Shown here one piece after another: positions 16,456 through 24,208 of a DNA stretch of 64,000 nt. The translations under genes were made by a program, and so were the position numbers. The stretch lies in NCBI GenBank assembly GCA_050331115.1, contig JBHJHD010000085.1, positions 12,339 to 76,338 of the forward strand. The letters are read 5' to 3'. The stretch comes from JBCCAG01 sp050331115 (GTDB taxonomy: Bacteria > Cyanobacteriota > Cyanobacteriia > CAKZMO01). Position 1 is the stretch's first letter, and every line of letters begins with the position of its first letter. The notes under the pieces were generated by a model that was not told the DNA's origin, did no database searches, and worked only from the letters and a program-made list of their open reading frames with translations.

Positions 16456-17511
16456 CTAAACCGCCACCGGAGAAAGGGGCCACCGCCCTATCGCCTTACC
16501 CACCACCGATAAACGTTCCACCAGCTGAGTGAACTGCTCCGGTGTCAGCGACTGTGCACCGTCCGATAGCGCTTTGGGCGGGTTGGGGTGCACTTCAATC
16601 ATCAGGGCGTCAGCGCCCACGGCAACGGCGGCGGTAGCCATGTCGGGCACGTAATGTGCCCAGCCCGTGCCGTGGCTGGGGTCAATCATGATGGGCAGAT
16701 GGGTGAGCGATCGCAGCACCGGCACCACAGACAGATCCAGAGTGTTGCGGGTATAGCTGCGGTCGAAGGTGCGAATACCGCGCTCGCAGAGGATGACGTT
16801 GGGATTACCGGCCGCCAGGACATATTCTGAGGCCATCAGCCACTCATCAATGGTGGCCGACATGCCCCGCTTGAGCAGAACGGGTTTGTCCTGCGCCCCC
16901 ACCTTCTTGAGCAGAGCAAAGTTTTGCATGTTGCGCGCCCCCACCTGCAGCACGTCCGCCACCTCGGCAATTTTCTCCACGTCGGCGGTGTCCATCACCT
17001 CGGTAATGATGCCCAGCCCGCTGGCCGCCCGAGCGGCCGCCAGCAAATGCAGGGCGCTTTCGCCGTGACCCTGAAAGGCATAGGGGGAGGTGCGGGGCTT
17101 GTAGGCTCCACCACGCAGAAACTGAGCGCCAGCGGCCTTCACCCGCTGCGCCGTCTCAATAATCATGGCTTCGTCTTCCACCGAGCAGGGACCCGCCACC
17201 AAAACCAGCGGCTGGTTCTCGCCAAAGGCGACGGGGCCGTCGGGAGTATTGACCAGCACGTCGCTGGCCTCGCCGTGGCGGTACTCACGGCTGGCGCGCT
17301 TGAAGGGCTTTTCGACCCGCAGCGCCTGCTCAATCCAGTCGCTCAAATCTTGAAGCTGCAGCGGATCGAGGTCAACTGTGTCACCCACTAGACCGATAAC
17401 GGTCTTATGTTTGCCGACGATTTTCTCAGGCGTCAGCCCTTGGACTTCAAACTCGTCGGCTAGGCGCTTCACCTCGGCGTCAGGGGCTCCGGCCTTCATC
17501 ACTATGATCAT
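16456..17511 (-). CDS. aroF: 3-deoxy-7-phosphoheptulonate (DAHP) synthase, AroF/AroA-beta type
   Basis: This enzyme condenses phosphoenolpyruvate with erythrose 4-phosphate, the first step of the shikimate pathway. The 351 residues comprise an N-terminal ferredoxin-like regulatory domain (MIIVMKAGAPDAEVKRL, about 1-70) and the TIM barrel of type I-beta DAHP synthase. Visible landmarks are LVAGPCSVED, GAYKPRTSPYAFQG, LLKRGMSATIDEW, CERGIRTFD and IDPSHGTG. The N-terminal domain suggests allosteric control by aromatic amino acids. It converges with the PilB-like gene and lies about 50 bases downstream of the PAM68 gene on the same strand. Confidence 0.97.
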   Translation of the reverse strand: MIIVMKAGAPDAEVKRLADEFEVQGLTPEKIVGKHKTVIGLVGDTVDLDPLQLQDLSDWIEQALRVEKPFKRASREYRHGEASDVLVNTPDGPVAFGENQPLVLVAGPCSVEDEAMIIETAQRVKAAGAQFLRGGAYKPRTSPYAFQGHGESALHLLAAARAASGLGIITEVMDTADVEKIAEVADVLQVGARNMQNFALLKKVGAQDKPVLLKRGMSATIDEWLMASEYVLAAGNPNVILCERGIRTFDRSYTRNTLDLSVVPVLRSLTHLPIMIDPSHGTGWAHYVPDMATAAVAVGADALMIEVHPNPPKALSDGAQSLTPEQFTQLVERLSVVGKAIGRWPLSPVAV

Positions 17512-17568
17512 GGCATTATTCTCCTCGCGTCTTTTGAAATGCTAGCGTTCTTTTCGCAGCCAGACCGC

Positions 17569-18156
17569 CTAGGAATTTTTAGACTGCTTAGCCTCTCGCC
17601 AGGAGCCGCGCATGCGGCCAAAGTTGAGGCGAAATTCTTTCCAGCCCAGCAGACTGCCGACCTCACCGGTTTCTTCCCACGAGGCAGATAGCGCGCCGTA
17701 GCTCAGGCCCAAGACGCTGAGGCCGAAGAAACCAAGGCTAACCAGCAGGACGGCGATCGTCGGCAGACGAAATAGGTCCTGGCTGACGATGTAGTAGCTG
17801 GCAAAAAAGGTTGATATTCCCAACAGCATCGGTATCCCGGCGAGCAGCACCATGCGCTTCACCATGCGCTGGGTCACTTCTTCAGGGATGCCGCCTTTAC
17901 TGCGAGGGGTGTTCTGGCTTTGGCGGGCGGTCTTTACCTTGGCCAGCTTTTCCTTAGCGGCCTGCACTCTGGCCGCCTTGACGCTGGCCCGCTTATCAAT
18001 GGCGGCGGCCTTTGGAGCCGCTTCGTCACGGTCAGCCTTTGCAGCATCGGCATCGGCAGCCGCCTTGGCCTTCTTCTGGGAGCGCCGAGGCTCGAACGGC
18101 AGCCGCTCTTTCGAGGAAGCTTTGGACCGGTTGTCAGAGTTTTTCGAGCTCGCCAT
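17569..18156 (-). CDS. PAM68 family photosystem II assembly protein
   Basis: A 195-residue membrane protein of the PAM68 family (plant PAM68 and Synechocystis sll0933), which assists early photosystem II assembly at the thylakoid. The first 105 residues are a charged Lys/Ala-rich extension. PEEVTQRMVKRM introduces two transmembrane helices (about 110-130 and 140-165), followed by LSYGALSASWEE and the C-terminal GWKEFRLNFGRMRGSW, which is characteristic. The ATG at 18156 is preferred over an upstream TTG/ATG option at 18207. The gene lies directly downstream of rpsO, an arrangement I know from other cyanobacteria. Confidence 0.92.
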   Translation of the reverse strand: MASSKNSDNRSKASSKERLPFEPRRSQKKAKAAADADAAKADRDEAAPKAAAIDKRASVKAARVQAAKEKLAKVKTARQSQNTPRSKGGIPEEVTQRMVKRMVLLAGIPMLLGISTFFASYYIVSQDLFRLPTIAVLLVSLGFFGLSVLGLSYGALSASWEETGEVGSLLGWKEFRLNFGRMRGSWREAKQSKNS

Positions 18157-18239
18157 GGGTAAATCGCACCTGAAGTAATCCGGCACTGCGTCAGGACAAA
18201 GATTCAACTGCGGGGAGGCCGCTATCTACGCCGTAGTTC

Positions 18240-18509
18240 CTATCCGCGGATGCCCAGACGCTTGATGAGGTCGCGGTAGCGCTGCTGATCCTGCTTAATG
18301 ATGTAGCTGAGCAGCCGCTTGCGCTGGCCGATCATTTTCAGCAGGCCCCGGCGGGACGAAAAATCTTTTTTGTTGGTTTTCAGGTGGGCGCTGAGGAGGT
18401 TGATGCGCTCGGTGAGCATCGCCACTTGAACATCAGCGGACCCCGTGTCGGTCTCGTGAATCTGATATTCGTTGATCAGTTCCTGCTTTTTTTCTTGAAC
18501 AAGTGCCAT
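18240..18509 (-). CDS. rpsO: 30S ribosomal protein S15
   Basis: An 89-residue protein, standard length. Landmarks are HETDTGSADVQVAMLTERI, LSAHLKTNKKDFSSRRGL and LLSYIIKQDQQRY. S15 binds 16S rRNA and nucleates the platform of the small subunit. The leader upstream (minus strand) can fold a small hairpin, ATGGTC pairing with GACCAT across 18543-18561. S15 often represses its own mRNA, so an autoregulatory leader is possible but not shown. Confidence 0.98.
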   Translation of the reverse strand: MALVQEKKQELINEYQIHETDTGSADVQVAMLTERINLLSAHLKTNKKDFSSRRGLLKMIGQRKRLLSYIIKQDQQRYRDLIKRLGIRG

Positions 18510-18609
18510 AGATTTGAGCTAGTTTTCTGCGCTAAGTCACGAATGGTCGTCAAATGACCATCGAAATACATACGAACGGTCCGGTCAACCATACTATCAT
18601 AGCCTTCCG

Positions 18610-19236
18610 CTATTGACTCAGCCAGGCGATCGCCTCTCGAATCCAATCTCCGGCGTCGGCGGTTTTGGAGAGGGCCGTCGCCTGACCCACCGCCTGCAGG
18701 GCGCGGGCGATTTCGCCGGGGGAGTAGCCCAGGGCCAGCAGGGTCATTTCCACATCTTCCTGCACAGTGCCCACTGGGGCCGCCTCAGGCACCGAGACAA
18801 GCCCCGCCTGCTCCCGCCATTCCGCCAGCTTGGTTTTTAGCTCTAAAGAAATCCGCTCAGCGGTTTTTGGCCCCACTCCCGGCGTTTTCGCGAGCAGCCG
18901 GGTTTTACCGCCGACGATCGCCTGCACCAAGTCGGAGAGCGCAAAGGTATCAAGCAGGGCAACCGCAAGCTGGGGGCCAATGCCGCTGACGGCCACGAGC
19001 TGACGGAACAGGTCGCGCTGGGCGGCAGCGCCAAAGCCGTAGAGCAAGATTTGGTCTTCGCGTACCTGCTGATGGGTAAAGATCTGGGCTTCTTCCCCCA
19101 CCTCGGGCAGCTCGCGCACCATGCGGGGTAAAATCTGCAGCTCATAGCCCACGCGGTTAACGTCTAGCACTAGGAGGACCTTGGCGCTGCCGATTTTTTG
19201 AATGCTGATGATGGTACCGCGCAGGTAGCTGAGCAT
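18610..19236 (-). CDS. ruvA: Holliday junction branch migration protein RuvA
   Basis: A 208-residue protein of normal length. It starts with MLSYLRGTIISIQKIG (OB-fold domain). It contains the helix-hairpin-helix pair (VSGIGPQLAVALLD and TPGVGPKTAERISLELK) and a C-terminal domain that contacts RuvB (VEMTLLALGYSPGEIARAL). RuvA binds four-way junctions as a tetramer and loads the RuvB motor. It ends about 100 bases upstream of rpsO on the same strand. Confidence 0.97.
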   Translation of the reverse strand: MLSYLRGTIISIQKIGSAKVLLVLDVNRVGYELQILPRMVRELPEVGEEAQIFTHQQVREDQILLYGFGAAAQRDLFRQLVAVSGIGPQLAVALLDTFALSDLVQAIVGGKTRLLAKTPGVGPKTAERISLELKTKLAEWREQAGLVSVPEAAPVGTVQEDVEMTLLALGYSPGEIARALQAVGQATALSKTADAGDWIREAIAWLSQ

Positions 19237-19259
19237 AGACTGAACATAAGATAAATAGG

Positions 19260-20018
19260 CTAATCAGCACTTTGTAAAAAGCCGAAGTGCTTTAGGCCTT
19301 CTAGGATACCGCCTGCGCAGGAGGCCTGAGCAAGATAGACATCCGAGGACGCTTCGCGCTGGTGCCACTCCCGCAGCTCGTCGCGGGCGTTGCCGACAAT
19401 GATGCCCTTGGCGTTTGCGGCCTGGAACATCGACAGATCGTTACCAGAATCGCCGCAGACGACGGTGCTTTGCTGGGGCATGCCCAGCCGCTGCTGCAGA
19501 AAGGCGACGGCAGCGCCCTTGTTGCCGCGCTTGGGCAAAATGTCGAGGTCTTTGCCGCTGCTGTAAACCAGCTGGATCTCTAGGCCTTTTTGGGTGAGCG
19601 CGCCCTTGAGCTGGGGCAGCAGCTCGTCTGCGATCGCCGCCTGAAGAAAATAGCTGGCCTTGTGGGGCGTCTGCTCTGAGTCGGGCTGGGGCACTAGGTC
19701 AGAGAAGTGCGCCGTTGTGGCGACGACAGCCTCTCGGTCCCAGCCGTCGGAGAGAATATTAGACCACTCGGCGTCGGGCCCATCGCTGCCGCCGGGGTAG
19801 ATGAGGGTGCCCACCGAGAGCACCGTGAAGTCGGGCTCAATCATGTCTTGCTCTTGGCGGAGCTGTTTGTATAAGGTAGGCGATCGCCCTGTGGAATACA
19901 CAATCAACGTGCCGTGCTGCTTGCGGTGCGCCGAGAGCTGCTGGTTCAGTTCGGCTAAGGCGACGCTATCCCCAACGAGGGTGTTGTCGAGATCGGTGAT
20001 GAACATAAATTTAGACAC
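19260..20018 (-). CDS. Sucrose-phosphate phosphatase (HAD superfamily)
   Basis: A 252-residue phosphatase. The HAD nucleophile motif is FITDLDNTLVG (Asp9 and Asp11), motif II is IVYSTGRS, and the late motif VCGDSGNDLSMF carries the metal-binding acids. PKRGNKGAAVAFL is the conserved lysine region. This pattern is that of cyanobacterial and plant sucrose-phosphatases, which release sucrose, a common compatible solute. GTG 20018 is the likely start: GGAGG lies at a good distance before it. It is upstream of ruvA on the same strand with only 23 bases between them. A glucosylglycerol- or mannosyl-type substrate cannot be excluded. Confidence 0.85.
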   Translation of the reverse strand: MSKFMFITDLDNTLVGDSVALAELNQQLSAHRKQHGTLIVYSTGRSPTLYKQLRQEQDMIEPDFTVLSVGTLIYPGGSDGPDAEWSNILSDGWDREAVVATTAHFSDLVPQPDSEQTPHKASYFLQAAIADELLPQLKGALTQKGLEIQLVYSSGKDLDILPKRGNKGAAVAFLQQRLGMPQQSTVVCGDSGNDLSMFQAANAKGIIVGNARDELREWHQREASSDVYLAQASCAGGILEGLKHFGFLQSAD

Positions 20019-20067
20019 GGCTTCTCCTCCCTTTCCCCACCTTTGAGTTTAGGAGAGGATGTCCTGA

Positions 20068-20120
20068 TTGCAATGGGGGGAAGCAGACTTTTGCAGCGAA
20101 TCTGCTTTTCCCCATTGCAA
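20068..20120. repeat. 20-bp imperfect inverted repeat (hairpin)
   Basis: The arm at 20068-20087 (TTGCAATGGGGGGAAGCAGA) pairs over its full length with 20101-20120 with only two G-T wobbles and a 13-base loop. It lies between the toxin gene and the sucrose-phosphatase gene. No T tract follows on either strand. Confidence 0.75.
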
Positions 20121-20163
20121 TTAGCAATATATCTCAGACTAAGATCAGCCTTATACCCTATGG

Positions 20164-20514
20164 CTATAGGGAAAGGTAGTAAATTTGGCCATCCAAATCC
20201 TCGGCCACACCACACTCTAGGATGATAAAGATATCTTCTATTACCTTTCCCACTGGGACATCCATAGGAATTTCAATTACTCCTGGCATAGCGAGGTCGT
20301 TGACCAACCTTTCATAGGCGTAGCGCGTGATGGTTGCTACGTCATGAGTCAGCAAAATGCGCCCCTGCTCGGCAGCCCATGCAAGTACCGTAGGATCGTC
20401 CGCTCCCGAGAGCCCAATGTCTTGGATGCGGATAATATCAGTGTCTAGATTTCGGCGCAGCAACCCTCGGATGATTGTGTTGTCTAGATTCTCATCAGCC
20501 AGCAGCTGGATCAT
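20164..20514 (-). CDS. DUF5615 family PIN-like protein, probable toxin
   Basis: A 116-residue protein. It begins MIQLLADENLDNTII with the acidic pair typical of DUF5615/Mut7-C-like PIN proteins, and continues with IRIQDIGLSGADDPTVL and ILLTHDVATITRYAYER, which hold the remaining acids. Such proteins are probable RNase toxins of type II toxin-antitoxin modules. Its ATG overlaps the stop of the upstream DUF433 gene by four bases, the usual arrangement with the antitoxin first. Confidence 0.85.
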   Translation of the reverse strand: MIQLLADENLDNTIIRGLLRRNLDTDIIRIQDIGLSGADDPTVLAWAAEQGRILLTHDVATITRYAYERLVNDLAMPGVIEIPMDVPVGKVIEDIFIILECGVAEDLDGQIYYLSL

Positions 20515-20846
20515 GCTCGCCGTTCAACTTGACGGGAGAGTAGACGGTCTCGCAAGCCCTGCGGGTCGAATCGAGACTGATTCGTCTGACGAACTTCTGC
20601 TGCTTGCTGCTGGCGCTGCTTGAGATATGCTTCGACATCCTGCTGATGGTTGAGATAGAACGCAATCGAAGCGTAGACATCGCCTAATTTAAGAGAGGGA
20701 TATCGGTGAGCAATTTCCTCTGCCGTTGCCCCCTGTTTAAATACGGCGACAAGGGTGTCTAAGGTAACCCTTGTTTTTCCAACGAGAACAACGTCGTCAG
20801 CGTTCGCGGTTAGCGGTGCAGGTTCCGCCGAGATTGCAAGAGCCAT
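20511..20846 (-). CDS. DUF433 family protein, probable antitoxin
   Basis: A 111-residue protein with a DUF433 helix-turn-helix: VLVGKTRVTLDTLVAVFKQG, then ATAEEIAHRYPSLKLGDVYA, then SIAFYLNHQQDVEAYLKQR. DUF433 proteins are paired with DUF5615 PIN-like proteins across cyanobacteria and are taken as antitoxins. The C-terminal charged tail would contact the toxin. The pair overlaps by four bases and is likely autoregulated. Confidence 0.85.
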   Translation of the reverse strand: MALAISAEPAPLTANADDVVLVGKTRVTLDTLVAVFKQGATAEEIAHRYPSLKLGDVYASIAFYLNHQQDVEAYLKQRQQQAAEVRQTNQSRFDPQGLRDRLLSRQVERRA

Positions 20847-20931
20847 AGCAAGAACTTAAAAGTGCGCTGTCCTTGATCTTATCAGTTCAAAACGCGGTAA
20901 AACCAGATTGTGGTTTTGTGCCCGAGCCCCC

Positions 20932-21909
20932 ATGCAAAATATTCAAGCGTTTCTAGAGCAGCTCTACCAGCGTTACCAAAGCCTAAACGACGGCAAGCTG
21001 GCGAGCTACATCCCTGAGCTAGAAAAAGCCAGCCCGGACTGGTTTGGCATCAGCATCGTCACGGTAGACGGACAGGTGTTTCAGGTGGGGGATGTGGAGC
21101 AGCTGTTTACTATCCAGTCGATTTCCAAAGTGTTTGTGTATGGCCTAGCGCTGGAGGAGCAGGGGCGGGCGGGGCTACTAAAGCGCGTGGGGGTGGAGCC
21201 TACCGGAGACCCGTTCAACTCCATTATTCGCCTGGATGAAAGCTCGAAGCGGCCCGACAACCCGATGATCAACGCCGGAGCGATCGCCACCACGAGCTTG
21301 ATCAAAGGCAGTGACCCCACTACGCGCCTTAACCAGGTGCTGGAGATGTTTAGTCGCTACGTGGGGCACCCCGTGTTTATCGACGTCTCGGTGTTTATGT
21401 CTGAGCGCACGACGGGCCACCGCAACCGGGCTATGGCCCACCTGATGCTCAACTTTGGCATGATCGAAGATAACTTGGACGAGGCGCTAGATCTATATTT
21501 TCAGCAGTGCTCGGTGCTGGTGAATGCTTATGATCTGGCGCTGATGGCGGCGACGCTGGCGAACCAGGGCATCAACCCAGTCACCCATGTCCAGGCGATT
21601 CAGCCCGACTATATCCGGGACATCTTGAGCGTGATGTATACCTGCGGCATGTACAACTTTGCTGGGGAGTGGGCCTACCGGGTGGGGATTCCGGCCAAGA
21701 GCGGCGTCTCCGGCGGCATTATGGCGGTTGTGCCGGGACAGGCGGGAATCGCGGTATTTTCGCCGCTGCTAGATGAGCGGGGCAACAGCGTGCGCGCCGT
21801 GCGCGTGTTTGAGGAGCTGACGGCGGAGTATGGCTTCCACGTGTTTGACCTGTCGCTGGGGCGGTGTCGGCTTGCGCAGGCGATCGCTAGCGGCGCTGAG
21901 CCAGATTAG
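20932..21909 (+). CDS. glsA: Glutaminase A
   Basis: A 325-residue enzyme converting L-glutamine to L-glutamate and ammonia, of the serine-dependent beta-lactamase-like class. The catalytic Ser-x-x-Lys is in IQSISKVFVYGLA. The substrate-binding Asn lies in NPMINAGAI and a conserved Tyr in MYTCGMYNFAGEW. KSGVSGGIMAVVPG near residue 265 is a family hallmark. I use the ATG at 20932 (MQNIQAFLEQL); the earlier in-frame GTG at 20908 adds only eight unlike residues. Cyanobacteria use it in nitrogen recycling and salt response. Confidence 0.95.
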   Translation: MQNIQAFLEQLYQRYQSLNDGKLASYIPELEKASPDWFGISIVTVDGQVFQVGDVEQLFTIQSISKVFVYGLALEEQGRAGLLKRVGVEPTGDPFNSIIRLDESSKRPDNPMINAGAIATTSLIKGSDPTTRLNQVLEMFSRYVGHPVFIDVSVFMSERTTGHRNRAMAHLMLNFGMIEDNLDEALDLYFQQCSVLVNAYDLALMAATLANQGINPVTHVQAIQPDYIRDILSVMYTCGMYNFAGEWAYRVGIPAKSGVSGGIMAVVPGQAGIAVFSPLLDERGNSVRAVRVFEELTAEYGFHVFDLSLGRCRLAQAIASGAEPD

Positions 21910-21940
21910 CAGGCTGTAGGCTGACAGCGCTGCAGCAGGT

Positions 21941-22579
21941 TTAGTGGGGTTTCAGAAGCCAGACGCTTTCTTTTGCCGGACACTCTCCTTTCAGGCCGTT
22001 AAGAACATCAGCGCTTGCCAGAAGGGATATATCGTAGCTGGCGCTGTAGTGCTGTTCAACTTCCTCGCGGCCGATTGAAAACGGCGGACCTGCCATGGCG
22101 CTCTGGTCGTATTCAAAGGTGATCAGCAGCTGCGGCGCGTTGTTCGTGATGTCGGTTAGGTGAGCGGTATATCGGTTGCGGATTTCTTGAGGGAGGGCGA
22201 CTAAGGCAGCGCGATCGTAGCTGGCGTTGACCGGGCCGAGCGCTTCTTTAGAGACATCGAAAATGTTGCCCACAAAAATATCGACATCTTTGGCGCTGTA
22301 GCGCTTTGCTTTTCCGGCTGTTGATAGCTCCGGCTCCACCCCCAGCTCGTCGAACAGCTTCTCAACGGCCATTTCAACCAGTTCAGCCCCGGCAACCCGA
22401 TAGCCTTCGGAAAGCAGCCAGGCGATGTCGAGGGTTTTACCGCACAGGGGGACGAAGATGCGATCGCCCTTCGCTAGAGACAGCTGCTCGAAGTATTTGA
22501 CCAGCGCGGGGTTGGCTTCGCTTTTATGGAAGGCAATGCTGTTTTGCTTCCATTTCTGATTCCAGAAACTTGGGTCCAT
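21941..22579 (-). CDS. Thiopurine S-methyltransferase family protein
   Basis: A 212-residue SAM-dependent methyltransferase. It begins MDPSFWNQKWKQNSIAFHK, typical of the TPMT family, followed by the SAM motif FVPLCGKTLDIAWLLSEGY and VAGAELVEMAVEKL. DRAALVALPQEIRNRYTAHL is also characteristic. Bacterial members methylate thiols or reduced selenium and tellurium species. AAGGAGT precedes the ATG at a good distance. About 140 bases separate it from the terminator behind hupE; no riboswitch is recognised there. Confidence 0.9.
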   Translation of the reverse strand: MDPSFWNQKWKQNSIAFHKSEANPALVKYFEQLSLAKGDRIFVPLCGKTLDIAWLLSEGYRVAGAELVEMAVEKLFDELGVEPELSTAGKAKRYSAKDVDIFVGNIFDVSKEALGPVNASYDRAALVALPQEIRNRYTAHLTDITNNAPQLLITFEYDQSAMAGPPFSIGREEVEQHYSASYDISLLASADVLNGLKGECPAKESVWLLKPH

Positions 22580-22718
22580 GGTTACTCCTTAATCATTCCA
22601 AGATACAGCTGCTTGGAGGCTTCAGAGCTGCGTATCCGGAGAATAGGCCTGCCGATAGCTGCCTTAAGCGACCGGGCCAGCGCAACAGGTTTGAGGCAGC
22701 CGGCTGGCCCAAGCGGCA

Positions 22719-22768
22719 GAAAAAAAGGGCCTGCTGGCGCAGCGGTCTACGCTGTGCCAACAGGCCCC
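22719..22768 (-). terminator. Rho-independent terminator after the cyn/hupE operon
   Basis: GGGCCTGCTGGCGCAG (22727-22742) pairs with CTGTGCCAACAGGCCC (22752-22767), with one A-C mismatch or G-T pairs. On the minus strand the stem is followed by seven T. It lies about 30 bases downstream of the hupE stop and probably ends the whole cyanate operon transcript. Confidence 0.9.
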
Positions 22769-22796
22769 ATACCCAGGTTCAAACTTGATGTGATGA

Positions 22797-23453
22797 TTAG
22801 CCCAGCACAACGCCAGACAAGAAAGCAGCGCCAGCTCCCGCTAGGGCAAATCCAGCAAACCGGAGACCGAGGGTTTGTTTACCCGAGGTCAGATGGTTAG
22901 CGACCCAGCAAGTCGCGGCGGCGATCGCCCCTTGAACGACAGCGAAGCCCAGCAGGTAGGCCACCAGAGGCGTCATTTCAGCGCCAACCACTGCTTCCCC
23001 GTAGGCATAGCCATGGAACAGACCTGAGAGAGCGGCCAGCGCAGTAATGGTGACCGTTTGAGGGCGATGCTTTAGGGCTAGGATGCCGCCAAACATCAGC
23101 ACCGATGCCGAAATTGTAAACTCGGGGGCAGGCAAATTTAGCCCGAGCAGATGCAGTCCGGTACCGGCAAGGGAGGCCAGCACAAAGCTCACCGGAATCA
23201 TCAGACCGCGGCCCACCGCCGCTGCTAATAGACCAGCAGCAATAACGAAGGCGAGGTGGTCTAGCCCGACGACAGGGTGACCCAGGCCGGACAGGAAACC
23301 CTCTACGGCGCTAGATGGCGTCTGGCCGCCAAAAGGATGGTGCGCCAGGGCTGGCGCTGCTACCAGAAACCCTAGAGCGGCAATTAGGCTTATGCCGCCG
23401 ATGCGAGCGGCCGCAGGCCTTAGCTCTTGATCAGTCAATCGCAAACGTAACAT
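22797..23453 (-). CDS. hupE: HupE/UreJ family membrane protein (metal permease type)
   Basis: A 218-residue protein with a long N-terminal hydrophobic helix ending LAHHPFGG, then GHPVVGLDHLAFVIAAG with the histidines characteristic of HupE/UreJ proteins, a FGGILALKHRP loop and LSGLFHGYAYGEAV. About six or seven transmembrane helices are seen. HupE/UreJ proteins are nickel or cobalt permeases. The gene begins 40 bases after the cyanase stop on the same strand and is followed by a strong terminator, so it appears to be the last gene of the cyanate operon. The link to cyanate is unexplained; nickel for urease or hydrogenase is one possibility. Confidence 0.85.
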   Translation of the reverse strand: MLRLRLTDQELRPAAARIGGISLIAALGFLVAAPALAHHPFGGQTPSSAVEGFLSGLGHPVVGLDHLAFVIAAGLLAAAVGRGLMIPVSFVLASLAGTGLHLLGLNLPAPEFTISASVLMFGGILALKHRPQTVTITALAALSGLFHGYAYGEAVVGAEMTPLVAYLLGFAVVQGAIAAATCWVANHLTSGKQTLGLRFAGFALAGAGAAFLSGVVLG

Positions 23454-23493
23454 GGGCGTCCTCTTAGCAGATGAATGAAAAATTTACCGTGTG

Positions 23494-23937
23494 TTACCAC
23501 TTCTTGTAAGGCAAGAATTTACCACACATAATAATCTTGACGCGATCGCCTTTGGGGTCCTCCTCCCGCTCCACGTCTACAGAAAAGTCGATGGCGCTCA
23601 TGATGCCGTCGCCAAATTTCTCGTGAACAACGGTTTTGATGGGCGTGCCGTAGACCTGCATAATCTCATAGAAGCGGTAGATCAGCGGGTCGGTGGGGAT
23701 GACGGGGTCCAAGGAGCCTTTGACGGGGCATTCGGTCAAGGGTTCGATGAGGGAGGCGTCGGCGCCGATGGCTTCGACGATTTTGGTGGCTTCTTCTTCG
23801 GAGGCGCTGGCCTGGCGGTAGACGACGGAGGCGATCCAGACTTCGTCGCAGCCCACTTTGGCTTCGAGGTCGGCAAAGGTGAGTCCGGCGGCTTTTTTGG
23901 CGGCTAGGAGTTTTTCGGTGATTTCTGAAATTGGCAT
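23494..23937 (-). CDS. cynS: Cyanase (cyanate hydratase)
   Basis: A 147-residue enzyme of standard length that decomposes cyanate with bicarbonate to ammonia and CO2. It has an N-terminal helix-turn-helix-like part (EKLLAAKKAAGLTFADLEA). The C-terminal catalytic part shows IYRFYEIMQVYG (the Arg and Glu of the catalytic set) and GIMSAIDFSVDV (the catalytic Ser), ending GKFLPYKKW. It lies downstream of a CynABD-type ABC transporter on the same strand, separated by about 270 bases that contain repeat elements. Confidence 0.97.
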   Translation of the reverse strand: MPISEITEKLLAAKKAAGLTFADLEAKVGCDEVWIASVVYRQASASEEEATKIVEAIGADASLIEPLTECPVKGSLDPVIPTDPLIYRFYEIMQVYGTPIKTVVHEKFGDGIMSAIDFSVDVEREEDPKGDRVKIIMCGKFLPYKKW

Positions 23938-24035
23938 GGTTCAATCCTCACTTTTTGATGTCTAGTTCAATTTGGTAGTTCAAACTTAATTAGAGTTTCC
24001 TGTGCGGAAAATTTCGGCTAAAGACGCTAGGTTTT

Positions 24036-24100
24036 GCTTTACCCCCCTCAATTCCCCTGCGTCTTACGGACACGCTTCGCGAAAGCAAAGGGGGAAGCCT
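24036..24100. repeat. Dispersed cyanobacterial-type palindromic repeat
   Basis: The stretch contains TGCGTCTTACGGACACGCTT followed by CGCGAAAGC, a form of the GCGTCT...CGCTTCGCGAA repeats common in cyanobacterial intergenic DNA. It is flanked by the pyrimidine-rich CCCCCCTCAATTCCCC on one side and the purine-rich AAAGGGGGAAG on the other, which can pair. It lies between cynD and cynS. Confidence 0.5.
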
Positions 24101-24131
24101 TGGTCCTTGTCATCTCCGGAGACAGAGGCAT

Positions 24132-24208
24132 GTAGGTTGGGTTAGCGGCAGCGTAACCCAACACAGATATTGGCAGCGTTGGGTTTCATTGCATTCAACC
24201 CAACCTAC
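24132..24208. repeat. GTTGGGTT-type palindromic repeat element
   Basis: GTAGGTTGGGTT (24132-24143) and its exact complement (24197-24208) bound a 77-bp element. Inside it, two smaller hairpins can form from GTTGGGTTA with TAACCCAAC, and from GTTGGGTT with AACCCAAC. Elements like this are widespread in cyanobacterial genomes. Its right arm contains the cynD stop codon (24205-24207). Confidence 0.75.

Noticed and set aside
18543..18561. S15 autoregulatory leader structure
   Set aside because: The stem has only six pairs and no known S15 leader fold can be assigned, so it is only mentioned with rpsO.
22580..22718. Possible riboswitch upstream of the TPMT gene
   Set aside because: Some GC-rich pairing exists, but I cannot match any known riboswitch consensus.
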